Shown here one piece after another: positions 1 to 13,200 of a stretch of DNA of 64,000 nucleotides. The translations under genes and the position numbers were made by a program. The stretch is from Meghimatium bilineatum (Eukaryota > Mollusca > Gastropoda > Stylommatophora > Philomycidae). The notes under the pieces are model-generated. The model saw only the letters and a list, made by a program, of their open reading frames with translations. It did no database searches and was not told the DNA's origin. The stretch's first letter is position 1, and each line of letters starts with the position of its first letter. The stretch is from positions 54,836,883-54,900,882 of the forward strand of contig CM067298.1 in NCBI GenBank assembly GCA_034231615.1. Direction: 5' to 3'.

Positions 1-18
1 CACCAAAAAGACAATTAC

Positions 19-335
19 CACTATCTCGACAGAGCAGAGCAGGTTATTATCTTCCGCCTAAGAACAAGACACAACAGATTAAACAGCCACTTAAATAGAC
101 TAAGACTGGTCCCATCACCACTGTGCCCTTGTGGGCAGGCAGCACAGACTGCTGAACATATCTTGCAAGACTGCAATACACTAAACCAGTTCAGAGAAGA
201 ACACTGGCCCACAGAGATGGATATTCACAGAAAGATGTATGGGAGCACTGAAGAGCTTTCAAATACAGCAGCATTTATTAAGAAAATAGGACTTGCTGTG
301 TAGACATGTCAAACTGCGATCGAGAAGAAGAAGTA
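19..335 (+). mobile_element. LINE 3' end (RNase H tail region), degenerate
   Basis: Plus-strand translation gives IIFRLRTRHNRL, CPCGQAAQTAEHILQDC and EHWPTEMDIHRKMYGSTEEL, the cysteine/histidine tail of a non-LTR retrotransposon with a C-terminal RNase H. The same family recurs at 9630-9790 (+) and 60480-60800 (-). Confidence 0.75.
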
Positions 336-429
336 AAATAAGTTATAAATTGCTATTAAGGATTATTTACAATAGTGCTAGAAATTTCACAGCATATATT
401 AATTTTCTGACATAATCAATGTTGCCCAA

Positions 430-800
430 GTCAGTTGCCCAAGATAAATTGGAAGCAACTGTGATGTGGTTTTTAAGAAATATGATGAAAATTCCATGAA
501 CAGACAAGAAAACTAATGTAGAAGATATCAGCAATGCTGGAGTAAACAAGAAAGATTAGAAACAGACATAGATTTTTAGGAAACATGATGAGGAAATTAA
601 AACTTGAACATTTAGTAACCACCGGAAAGATCAAAGGGAGAAGAGACAGAGGAAGATGAACAGAGAAATTTCAAGATGCGCTGCCACAATGGCACAAAAT
701 AGAAGTCACCCACTGAACTTTTAACAACACAAGAGACAGAGAGTTGTGGAGAAGCATGATTGCCTACACCACTAGGTATGGCACTTGATTGATTGAGCCA
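430..800 (+). mobile_element. LINE 3' end, second family, degenerate
   Basis: Reads FLGNMMRKLKLEHLVTTGKI, then a basic KGRRDRGR box and RDRELWRSMIAYTTRYGT, the C-terminal signature of a non-LTR reverse transcriptase. Frames are broken. Related 3' ends lie at 1345-1600 and 59740-59830. The stretch 800-1200 shows nothing recognisable. Confidence 0.7.
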
Positions 801-1200
801 ATAATACAAAATAATTTGAAATACTTATCAATATCATAATTACAAGCAACTGAATAATGTGCCAAAAATTCAACCAGTTTAACCATTAGCAGCTGCTCTT
901 ACTTCAATTAGTTTCAGAGTCTAGAACTCATACTACAGTCATATCCACTCTTAGGTTACTTGTGGACTAAAACCTGGCCCCCCAAGAGACAAAACTGGAA
1001 AAACAGTTGAGGAGAAATGGTAAGGACCTCCTGCTGATGACAATTTGTAAAGGTAACTCGCCTACCTGTGTAGACTGCTAAGAATGTGATTGCAGAAGTC
1101 CAATTTGTTTCATTCTTTATTGAGTATTAAACTTGAGTTATTCCACTCTGACAAGTTTGACTATGAGTAATTTATTATAATTTAATATCTAAAATATTAC

Positions 1201-1299
1201 CTTAATCTGATGGTCATCACCAGCAGTAATCAACTCTTTACCAGTTGGAGAGAAAGTTAACTTGTTAATAGGGCCTGAGTGACCTTTAATGTTTCCAAC
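1201..1299 (-). CDS. TEP1: TEP1 exon, WD40 repeat (last in window)
   Basis: 33 codons in phase 0, acceptor AATGACAG, donor GTAATA. Encodes IKGHSGPINKLTFSPTGKEL and ITAGDDHQIK. No further exon is visible in 1-1200; the gene continues to the left. Confidence 0.93.
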
Positions 1300-4200
1300 C
1301 TGTCATTGGAAAAAAATATAATTATGATGATATTAACATCTTACAAAGTACATCATCATCATTATCATCAGGTGCCATGTTGGCTGGCTAGGCGGTCATG
1401 GCTCTCCACAGCTCTGTCCACAGTATTATGTATCAAGATCGTTGTTGTTTCCCTGCCGTGCCAGGTTGTTAAACTGTCTAATTTTTTCTAACTTTGTCGC
1501 TCTCTGTCTCTGTTGCCTTCAATTTTGCTTGTTGTGACTATGTTCTCCAAACCTGTCTGCCTCATGAAGTGGCAAAAAAAATGAAGATTGTCTTTTTCTT
1601 ATATTATTGATTAAGGTCCATTTTGCATTTGACTCAACACCTCTAGTTTTTCTGGAAGTCTATGGCATTCTCAGCATTCTTCTATAGAACCACATCTATA
1701 TTGCCTCTAAGATGACTCTTGTTTCATGAATAGAATAAGGGAGCTTGGTTTGAAATGTGGTGTTGCTAGAAAGGAGCAGTTTCATGGGTGAGAAAGAATG
1801 ATAGCTAATCAATGACGTACTGGGACCGTCAGTCAACGTGTAATGGCGGATACACTCAAGGAGAGATCTGAGCACCTATTGACTTGTCCGGAGTGCAATA
1901 ACGATGATCCAACGACTAACTAACTAACTTAAAATTCATTTGAAACAGTTTTATAAACGGGTGCTCATTTGTTGCACACTTAGTTCTAGTGTTTATAATT
2001 TGTTGACATCATTTGCCTTCACATGAAGCACTTTTAGAGATTGCTTATACCAATTAAATACATCTATTTTTCTCAGCGAGTATATATCATGAACGGATTC
2101 TTTTGTTTACAAACAGCCTTTTGCACTACTTTTATCACATCCTTGGGATCTTTCACATAATTATTTCTTTTCTAGCTTATGTCCACAGAGATGGTAATGA
2201 TAAAAACTACTTTAGTGTGTGAAATGGCAATGGTACAAAGAAATATGTGTATTTGATTCATATGATGTCACTTGTACAGTCATTTTGTTCGCGCTTTTTC
2301 CTTAGGACATGCAAAATGTCTGCCTGATCCATCGCTACACTAACAGCTGTAGTAGCAGCATGGGCTGCCAACCTATTTGCTATCTCATTACCCCGGACTC
2401 CCACATGTCCTGACACAAAAATAAAAGTCACTTTGCTCACACAGAGCAGAAATATGCCTCTGCATGTCTCACACTCTCTTTTTTGTAATAATCTTTTTTA
2501 TTTAACTACATAACAGAAAAATGAATAAAACATACTTGAGATCCTTTATCAGAGGCCCAGATTTTGATGTCGCCATCCAAAGAAGCAGATGCCAAATGAT
2601 GGCCATCAAAAGAGTAAGCAATGTCTCTCACAGAAGTGCTGTGGCCTCTGAGGATCTATAAGAGTGATGAAACTTACATGAAGTTATTTAATTTTTGTAT
2701 AAATATTCAAGATGAGTAGACAAATGATCGACAAATCATCATAACCAAGCAACCTAAGAGTAAGCATATCTGTCAATTTCTATAGATTTTCTGCATTTTG
2801 ACAGAAATTACCTAGGTTTAATTGTATATGCCAATACTGGTCTTAGGTATTTACCTCCATCAAAGTGTTTTTTATGCAGAATATGGGGTAAAGTACAGAA
2901 CAATTTTGGTAGCATATTCTATTCAGGATGTAGCCATCAACCAAGCCTGTTTTGGCTGTAGTGATTTTCTAGGCAATATAAATACATTCAGTAGTTTGTC
3001 ACTGCTTTCTGAACGGTCCAGGTGCACAATTGCCTGTGGTGGAATTTGAACCTGCTACCTTGGCCATCACAAATGTGTTCTGTACCACACAGCCACAGAT
3101 CCAGACATCAGTGATTATTTGTACTAAAATACATAAATCTGTTTTAAATTGGCAGGCATAGACTGATGCAAAATAAAACAGTTTGAAGTTGAAGACCTTA
3201 AGTTAGACAGTGATTTTAATAATGGCTTGATCCCAATGTAATATAAATAATGTTACCACAGACATTGTGTGAACTTAAAGTGAGAGACTCGCAGGATCAA
3301 GATGTTATATACACTTCTTCTGGTGCATTCATTTGCAAACTCCTGTAGATTAGAAGAATTGGCTTGCAGCTTTATTTGAGATGAAGAAACCATTAGCTTC
3401 CTTGCCTTGATTAACTTTCCCATCTGGGTGAGTCAGTACCAATTTTAAGTACAGCTGGGTTGACTGGAGAGGTTCCTTTCCAGATTTTTAACAAAGAACT
3501 TTTGAATGTTAAATGTTAAATCAGCATGCCAGTGACTGAACGAATTTGACCATCACAAATTCAAACAATATTAAGATTAAATGTTAAACTTGCACATGTG
3601 GTTGCGCCTGTGGGTCTCACCAATTGCTCACTAGACAAACCACCCATGCAACAGAAAACCTTAGTAGATGACATGCTGTTATATTGAGTTATCTTCTTAT
3701 AGAAGCTTCATGGCATGTCATCTATACAATTATGCTTTTATTTTGTTGTTGAAATGTGTTAAATTTTTGCTTGAATATATGTATGCACCCTCTGTGGTTG
3801 GAAGGGAGCCAGAGATGTACTGTGCAGCACTGGGGAGGAGGAAACTGACAGCACTGTTTTTTCCTATGGCTGAGACCCATCATAGAGGCACAGTGACTCA
3901 GGACGTGACAATCCTTTTGACTTAAACATTTGGTTGCATGCCTTGAGCAACAGAGAAGTTCGGCATAACCAATAGTCAATTGGTGGCGGGGAATGAGCAC
4001 AGTGAACTCTATCTTGGCTACAGTGGCTAGGAGCAGTGAATAGGGTGAAACCTACCTTCCTGGAGGTGTGATAGTTATTCTCTGGCTCTGTCCCCCGGGG
4101 TGGGCCGAAAATCCACAGACTTCCCAGCAATATAATGCCATTTAATGGCATTAGGTCAAAGGGCATGAGCCCATGGACCGCTGGATCAGCAACCAACCAA

Positions 4201-7200
4201 CCAAATGTTAAACTTTGAGTATGCTACTCACTGCAATTCTAGTCTTGTAAAAATAGTTGTAGATTCGAATGAGAGAATCCCAGCTGCCTACTACAATCTG
4301 ATCTTCCGAGGGATGAAAGTCAACACAGTTCACAGGACTGTAAATAAATAATGTATGCCGTTATAAACTGATATATGATTCAAGTGTTATTTACTACACC
4401 AATTATATTTTATGTACATTGTTTTTATTCACTAACACAATTTATTTCACCTTTTAGGTGTGATGTGCACTGATTAATTTATATGGAAAAATTAAATAGC
4501 AATATCTAATGTTCACTTTTTTGGGGGTTACAGAAAGTCACATAGCCTTACTGCTTTCAACAAAAATACATAATTTAATGGTGCATTTCTGCACAATATA
4601 TTTTCAAGAACGATTTACCAATAAGATTCATGCAGATCCTGAAGACCAATAATGCAGAGCAAACAGTAACCCCTAAAAAACCATATCCTGAAGCAATTGT
4701 AGCACACTGATAAATGTTCTGGTCATTTAGCCTGCTGATATCCTGTTCAATTCCAAGGTGAGAGTATATTTTTCAACCGTAAATAACTTCAGGGACAGTC
4801 TAGCCTCAAAAAATGGGTACAATGATAATTTCTCTGGCAGAATAAACAACTGGCATGATACTGACCACCATAGCATGCTACTCAGCATGGAAAAATGTAG
4901 GTCTAATATCATATTTTTCATACTGCTTAATGGTTTCAAAAGGAACTTTACTCATCATACCTTGCAGTGTATTATGATGAATACTAGGCTTAATGACTGT
5001 AAATTAAATGGAAAAACTAAAATAAATTGCTAAGCAAGTCCACAAGACCATAAACACATAAACAGTTTTAGCCAATTGCATTTGCATCTGTTTAAATAGC
5101 AGGTTTCAAATCATGAAAATAAATAAAACATAAGGAAAACATTACAAATAACAACTATTTAACTGACCTGCCAATATCAAACTCACAAAGCTTCTCCCCA
5201 CTAGCAGCTGTCCAAATATATACAGTGCTGTCCCAGCCACCTGAAGCAATGAGCTTGCCCAACCGGTCAGACGCACATGAATTTACTCTACGATTATGAT
5301 AGGTCAGCGTATGGATTCTGTGCATGAAAATACATCACAAATTACACACATGACATAGAACGTATATAAATAGACAATTATATTACATATAGTATGAGAA
5401 GGTTAAAATCAATTACAAGCAACGAAAGGATTGTCTGATAGTACTTTTATTGCACATGAATACAGGGACATTATAGTGTCAAGAGCCATCAGAAACATCA
5501 GACAATAAAGATTCCCAATTAGATGACATCACCAGAATTCAAACTATTGTTTGCCCATTAGAGTCAATGAAGACCACTCGAGCTCAACTGCAATAGAGAT
5601 GATGACTGCTGTGTCTGACTCTATGTGGCAAATTAGTCCTTTGCATGCTGGAATTTTCCTCCATACTCACATGTGTGGAAGGAATACATTTGAGTGGCCC
5701 TTGTCTTTCTGCTAGCATGCATTTATTAAGCAATAGTATTTACACAAAACACAAGATAGTTCAGTTTTACAATGAATACACGGTTGCTGATCCAGCGGTC
5801 CATGGGCTCATGCCTTTGACTCAATGCCATTAAAATGGCATTATATTGCTGGGAAGATAATGAAAACACTGACTATAGGGTAGATTATAGTAACACATGT
5901 TGTCAATTGGGGAGTGTAGGCAAAATAGATGCATGCATAGTAAGCCAAAGAAAATAAGATTTCATTTCCATTGAGAGTTTGTAATTAGTTTTCACAGGAA
6001 GAAATGTAGCAGATGCAACTACCTGGAAGGTACATTAGTAAATGATTAATATAATATAATAATATAATAATATAATATAATAATATAATAATATAATATA
6101 ATATAATAATATAATATAATAATATAATATAATAATATAATATAATAATATAATATAATAATATAATATAATAATATAATATAATAATATAATATAATAA
6201 TATAATATAATAATATAATATAATAATATAATAAATATAACATAATAAATATAATATAATAATATAATATAATAATAATAATATAATAATAATATAATAA
6301 TAATAATAAAATAATAATAATATTATAATAATAATATAATAATAATATAATAATAATATAATAATATAATATTATAATAATATAATATTATAATAATATA
6401 TTATAATAATATTATATTATAATAATATAATATTATGATGATATAATAATATAATATAATAATATAATAATATAATATAATAATAATATAATAATATAAT
6501 AATATAATAATATAATATAATATAATATAATATAATATAATATAATATAATATAATATAATATAATATAATATAATATAATATAATATAATATAATATAA
6601 TATAATATAATATAATATAATATAATATAATATAATATAATATAATATAATATAACTCATTTTTACATGATAAAATTCATTCAGCTTCATTCAGCAAGAT
6701 GTAATCCAGAGAATTTAATATGTTGTTATGATTACAGCTTTACTGCCATATCTACATCTTTTAGCCTGAAACATCTGACTTCATAATGGCTTCTGGGTCA
6801 TTTTGATACTCTGTGGGATGGGTCAACTATCTCTGCCCACAAAATCTCCCTTGCCTCGTACAACATGCAGGTATGTCACAGTGTTGCTATTCTTTGCCCA
6901 CGTTTTGGATTCTGACAACACGCGGATGGTCTCAAATATTTATTCTTAACTTTTTGTAAAGTCATAGTTCAAAGAGTTGACAAAACGAGTTACCTATGTC
7001 CATTTTCCACATCCCAAATGGACAAGTTGGTGTCTGCCGAAGCACTGCATAGCATTGTGTTACCAACAAAACACACATCAGAAATCTGATCAGCATGGCC
7101 ATTAAAGAAGCAAAGTTCCTAAAAAGAAAAAAATCACTTCATATTTTCACAAATTAGACATTAAGCAAAACAAAACTACAGTATAGCAATTATCATTAAA

Positions 7201-10200
7201 ACAATATTATACAAGTCAGCTAGTATGAGTTACCTATGACCTGTAAATAGATAAGATAACAACTACAACAGAACTGGAATCTGATTGAAAAAAGATAATG
7301 TAATTTTTCTAATCACTGAAAGCACAAATGAAATACACATACATACTGACATTCTCATCTTGTGTTCTTGATAAAGACCTTTTGATCGAAACATCATTTT
7401 GTGTGTATTTTCCTATGAGTTTCCAGATTATAATAATATAATAACACCCATAGCTTGAGTAACAGAGAGGCCTATGAACAAGCAACTAACACAAAACTAT
7501 TACAAACAATTGTTGTATTTATGCAAATTGTGTAAGTACTAATTTCAACTTTGATACTACTCTCTTAATGACATTCCTTCTGAAACATAATCTTCTTTAT
7601 GGAAGCTCTGAACTCCTCCCAATTCTAGGAGAGATGGCCTGTGGCAACCAAGAACATGTTCAAATAGTTTGTGATGTTTCTGGTCCAACATCATTCTAGT
7701 TTTTCCTTTCCCTGTTTGTCTCCAACCATGATTTCCATTACTAATGTGTCCACGCTATGTTTATATGGACAAAATACCTTAGTGTCCTTGTGATAATGGT
7801 GTTTCCAACCCAACCTGCTTCTACTTTCACTTTTCATATAACTTATGAACTCTTTTTTACTGTCGATTGTATTCTCAAAATCGTTTTGTGGCATTTCATT
7901 TCAAAAGAAGCCACAAGTTCCATATTACAACAAAACTAGTTTTTATAACATCACTAATCCGAATGCAAAAGATCTGCGGGTCTTACAAGTAGCCCACCAA
8001 GCAAACCAGCATTCTAAGTTATACTTTTAGTACATGATATGACCATATAAGATTTTCTTGCAGTATAAATCCCTATAACATTCATTTTTACAATTATGTT
8101 TCCTATTGTATCTTCTGTTGTCCCCTACTCATGAGATAAATGCATGTCTGATCTCATTTTCTTAATTTCATTTGCTATCAAACAATCCCCATGGATGATG
8201 AAGAAATGTAATCCAGCAGGCACCTACATTTTTTTTTGTGATAGAACTCCTAGGTCATGGGGAATTCCAGATATGCCATACATATGGTATACAATGGTAT
8301 GCCATCCATATGGTATACAATGGTATGCCATCCATACCATTACTGCAGATAGATCAACACATCTGACAGAAGAATTAGTTGAAAGCGAAGTGTATACTAC
8401 TATCCTGGCAAGACATGATGATTCTGAGAAACCGGCCCACAGGAATGATGCCTTTCTTGAACTAAACATGCATCCATAAGTCCCCAACACATCTTGCCTT
8501 TGAGACAATGGACATAACGAGCTTCGGTGTTGCCTTGGCTACCACATCATAACTGAGGAGGATCTGTGGCTTGTGTAAAAACAATTTATGGGCTGTAAAG
8601 AGCTCATTGACCTTCTCACAGTTAAAGGGATTATATTATCATCATCGCTGAAGTCCACACACTGTCAATGTGCTGATATTAAGACATATATCTCCACATA
8701 ATGCCTGTTAACATTATTAACCTAAATATAGCACATTCTTTCTAACCTTTTGAAAGACATTCACTAATAAAAGTAATATTTAAACATAAATACTAACCTT
8801 TCCTGTTGCCATGTCATACAGTCTGACTAGAAGATCCTGAGAACCAGCAGCAAACTTTGTACTATCAGGGGAAATAGTTACACAAGTCACAGGCTGAAAA
8901 AAACACAGATTAAAATAGCGTTAGTTTTGATTGCTGGATTAAACTCACTAGTAGAAAAGCTCACATTTGTTCTGTCTTCCTAAGGATGTCAACTGATATG
9001 CTTTATAATGAGTTCTATGGCTCACAAGTTAAATGCATTCTCATTCAGACCAAGTAATGCCAAATTCCATTCACTGAATGTTGGATTTCAACTTCATTAA
9101 GTCACAGAATGTCCCATATAGTTGTGTCAACAAAGCAATTGCAAATTGTTCCACCTATGCATATAAATATTTTATGTGTTCTTAAGACCAGCCAATCTTC
9201 TTTTATTATTATTGAAAACTCCATTTGTCTAAGACAGTATACTCATTTAAACTGTGACACTCTTAATGTATTTCAATCAAGAAAATCACAATCTTTCTTG
9301 TTAGACCTTTGGAAGAATGAACAGTCAGATATAATAACAAGTGATGTTAACAAGGATAAGTAATTAAACTTCACCATTCATAAAACTGAGTGCACAAATT
9401 GCAATAAATATAAATGACATTTATAATCTTACAACCAATGGACTTTTGTCAAGAAACAAAAAAAACAATGAAAATGTAAATAAAATGGAAATGGTTCACA
9501 AATCACAATGTTCAAGTGTTATACGAAAATATAACTAGACACACAGAAGCCATGATGTGATTTTTTTTAAATGACAGTGTGCATTAAAGTGTGTGTAAAG
9601 TTCCATAAATATGAAATGAAACTCAACTCACCCAACGGTCCAAATAGACAATGCCATCCACAAACTTGGAAGAAAGAACAATCATCTTTAGATTGAGAAC
9701 AGGCCTCAACAGATTCAAACAAAACATGTATGGAAAGTTTGGATTTGGCAATACTGAAATGTGCCATTGCAAACTCTGCATAAATCACAAGACATATTTT
9801 ATTCAACTGTCTACTTACAACACCACAAGAATAAAACTGTGGTCATCTGAAAAAGCTCTAACAGACAAGTTCTACAGCTTTGTCTTGGGTCTGTTGACCA
9901 CACAGTATTGTTCATTAAAGAAATTGATATAAGTGTATGACTCCAACAAGAGATAGAGAAAGAAACAGAAGTGCACACACAATCTATGAGATAAGAAGAA
10001 AGTGTGCAAGCAAAATAGAGGATCTCTATAGAGAACTGCACTATGATCATGAGGATACTTGTCAGATAACAAGCTACTATTTATTATCAATAAACTCATT
10101 GAGGTCCCTCGGGGAAATAGCTAAAGATAAGGGAGCAACAGCTACAAGTATCAACTTAATGGGAACCATTTAAAGGAAAGAAATAGCTTGGAGACCAGTG

Positions 10201-13200
10201 CATAATGAAGTAAATACTTCATATCTATGATACAAACTCTAAGCACAGAAATATAACAGCATATAAAAATACATCCATGTATATGAAGAATCGTATGTAT
10301 ATGAGAAAAATTTGAAGAAATTCTAAAGCTGGATTTAATCAAGAGTTTTTGCCTAGCATGACAAAGTCTAATGACAATTTAGTTTACCAGTTTGAAGTTT
10401 GATAGTGTCCTGTAGCACTGACTTTCAGTGTCTGGTTTATTGGACCACTCCATATAAGATGGTAAAGTCTTATTTGTCTGACTGATGGCCAATGCTTCCT
10501 TGTATGGTATGGAGTTACTTGGCTCGTTCATAGCTTGTTGCCACTCCAAAGAAGGGTAACTAAGTAAACAAGAAAACATTTCATTATAAAGAAAAATTGT
10601 ATCCTTTTTCTGCATCATTTGTTTTGGTTTTTAATATTATACCATTTTTTAAAAATCTCTTTGACAGAGAGATAATGATGATTAGTAATCCCTTGAACTG
10701 TGACACATAGCTCGATAGCCATTAGCCTTTCTGACAAGAGAACAGATTCTAGTATACAACTAGAAGTTGTATACGGTCCTTGTCTCACAGGCATAAATGT
10801 GATAAGAAAGTTCATGGATGCATGTTCAGTCTCCGAAGGGAGATATTTCAGTGTGGAAGTATCCCAAGATCATCACATCCTGCCAGGAGTGCAGCATAAG
10901 CTCTGGGTCCAATAGTTCATCATTTTTCTGTCAGATTTGATGACATTCATCAGCAATGATGAATTTACTAGCATTCCCCACCATCTAGGAGTCTGCTACA
11001 AAAAAAACAACAGGTGCAATGTCCACTGTGCTGCATCTCTTTGTCATCCATGGGGTTTATTTTATCAGAAGACAAAAGCAGGACATCGAACACACAACAT
11101 GCAATGACAATGGTTTTTTCCAGCATGCAACAGATTGTCAGCCTATCTTCAACTTTTATTATATGCCTCTTATGACATGCCTGGAAAGAAGAAGACGGCC
11201 CACTTGTTTGCACCCTAAACTAACAGTCAGGCCAGTTTCCACATAGGAGGTGACAGAGAGGTAATGAGTTGATAGAGTGGTAGACAGCACTGGTAGAGGG
11301 GACTACAATCTAACTTTTTATAAAATCTGCACCGATCTGCAATTTAGTGTAATATTGTGATGTCACTGACTGCTGGCTGAGTCCTAGATACAAAATGGCT
11401 AACATAATCTAAGTTTGTTGAGCATGCTGCAGAATTGAGGATTTACTAAACCTTTAAACTATATGTGAAGGTGCACTAGCCTTTTAACAATTCACTTTCA
11501 TCTTCTTCGGTCTTCATCTAATCTCTGTGCAGTTCTCTGCATTTCTCTTCATTTCTCACCAATCTTATATCTATATTTAACTCTCTTTAAGTTTTCTTCA
11601 GTCTTCCTCTGTTACTCTTTCATTATGGAGTCCAGAACAATGTCCGTCTTGTAATTCCCTCTGCTAATGGTACTTTTAATAATATTGCATGTCCTAATTA
11701 TCTTGAGCACTGTTGATGTCTATTGGTATCTGTCCTGCCATGCATGTCGTAAGAGGTGACTAAGGAGGTTTTGAGGGTAAGTTCTTATTCTATAGAGAGT
11801 CAAAGTGACTCAGAAGCCATGCTGAAGTCTGATGTATCAAGCTGAAAGGCACAGGTATCGCATCTAAGCTGCAAACTATCACAATGCACTCTATTCTCTC
11901 GACTACATCCTGCTAATATGCAGAAGTTTGAGGTTTGGGAATGAAAGAAGAAGGTGACAGTGTAATTCTGTCCATGAGTTTTCACATTGGTGATCTTATA
12001 CCACATCCACACAAGCATCCATTGATGAAAGTTTAAAGTTTTCTGGCTGTTCCTTTGTTGTTCATGGTTCTGAATTTTACAAAAACTTATGTAAAAAAGA
12101 GTTTGACATTCTTAGTTTTGTATTTGGTGTAACTTCTATTAATGTCCATATACTTCACAATGCAATAAAGTTCCTATTGCCTTTTGTGTTTTTATTTTAG
12201 TATCATTGCATGTTCTTTCCACTTTCTCTCTGTTACTGCTAACATATTTGTATGATTCTACCTTATAAAGCATATTATTACCTACCGGTAATATAACTTT
12301 AACTATATTCATTGCCTTTATTCTCATAATAATTAATATTTTCTCTGAGGACATTTATTAATTGGTGAAAAGGCATAAACTTGTTTGTTTGGACAAGACA
12401 CAATTCACTTTCTAAAATTATTTTGCAAGAAACAATCAAGAGTGGAAGGAGAAGAGGCAGACAAAGAAAATATTGGGGTGATAACATCAAGGGATTGTCT
12501 GCACATGATTTTTCTACACTCCTTCAAATGGCTTAGCATAGACATATTTGGAGGGCTATTTTATGTTGATGTCTCCAGTGTGGCATCCTTATAACCCTGA
12601 CGGATATGGGTCTTTTATTATTATAAGCCTATTACGCCCGTGTGTTGATGGAGCCCGAAAGGGGAGCAAAGAATAGCAACACTGTTTACCTTCCACGCAT
12701 GTTGTAAAAGGCAGCTAAGGAGGTCATGGGATGGCATTGACTGTCCCATCCAATATAGGGTCAGTGACCCACAGCCATGCTGAAGTCGGATGTGTCAGGC
12801 TGAAAGGCACAGATATCGCAGCAATGCTGTAAACCATGACACAACGCATTCCGTTCTCCTGACTACATCCTGCTAATCTGCAGGAGTTTTAGAACGAACA
12901 CAGAAGAAGAAGAATAAGCCTATTACTATTACCTTTCTTTTAGGTTTCCTTGTCTATCTAGCTAAATATAAATATTCCAAATTCAAAGAACATCAAAATT
13001 GTATCTATATCTACTATTTAAACACTAGGACATTTTAATGAACCTAACGGGACAAGATGCCCTTTGCGGTCAACACTGAGTGCATGATATATTGACCTAA
13101 TCTAAGATATTTTAGAAGGAGATATCTTTTTATAAAACTTATATAAACTTATATAAAACTTTTATAAAACTGTAAGGTAATATATATTTAGGTTCACTTG

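Noticed and set aside
6046..6690. Two ORFs of I/L/Y on the minus strand
   Set aside because: Pure microsatellite translation.
1201..8893. A separate WD40 gene downstream of a NACHT gene
   Set aside because: Exon phases and homology are continuous from the NACHT linker (10388-10559) into the first WD40 blade (8798-8893), as in TEP1.
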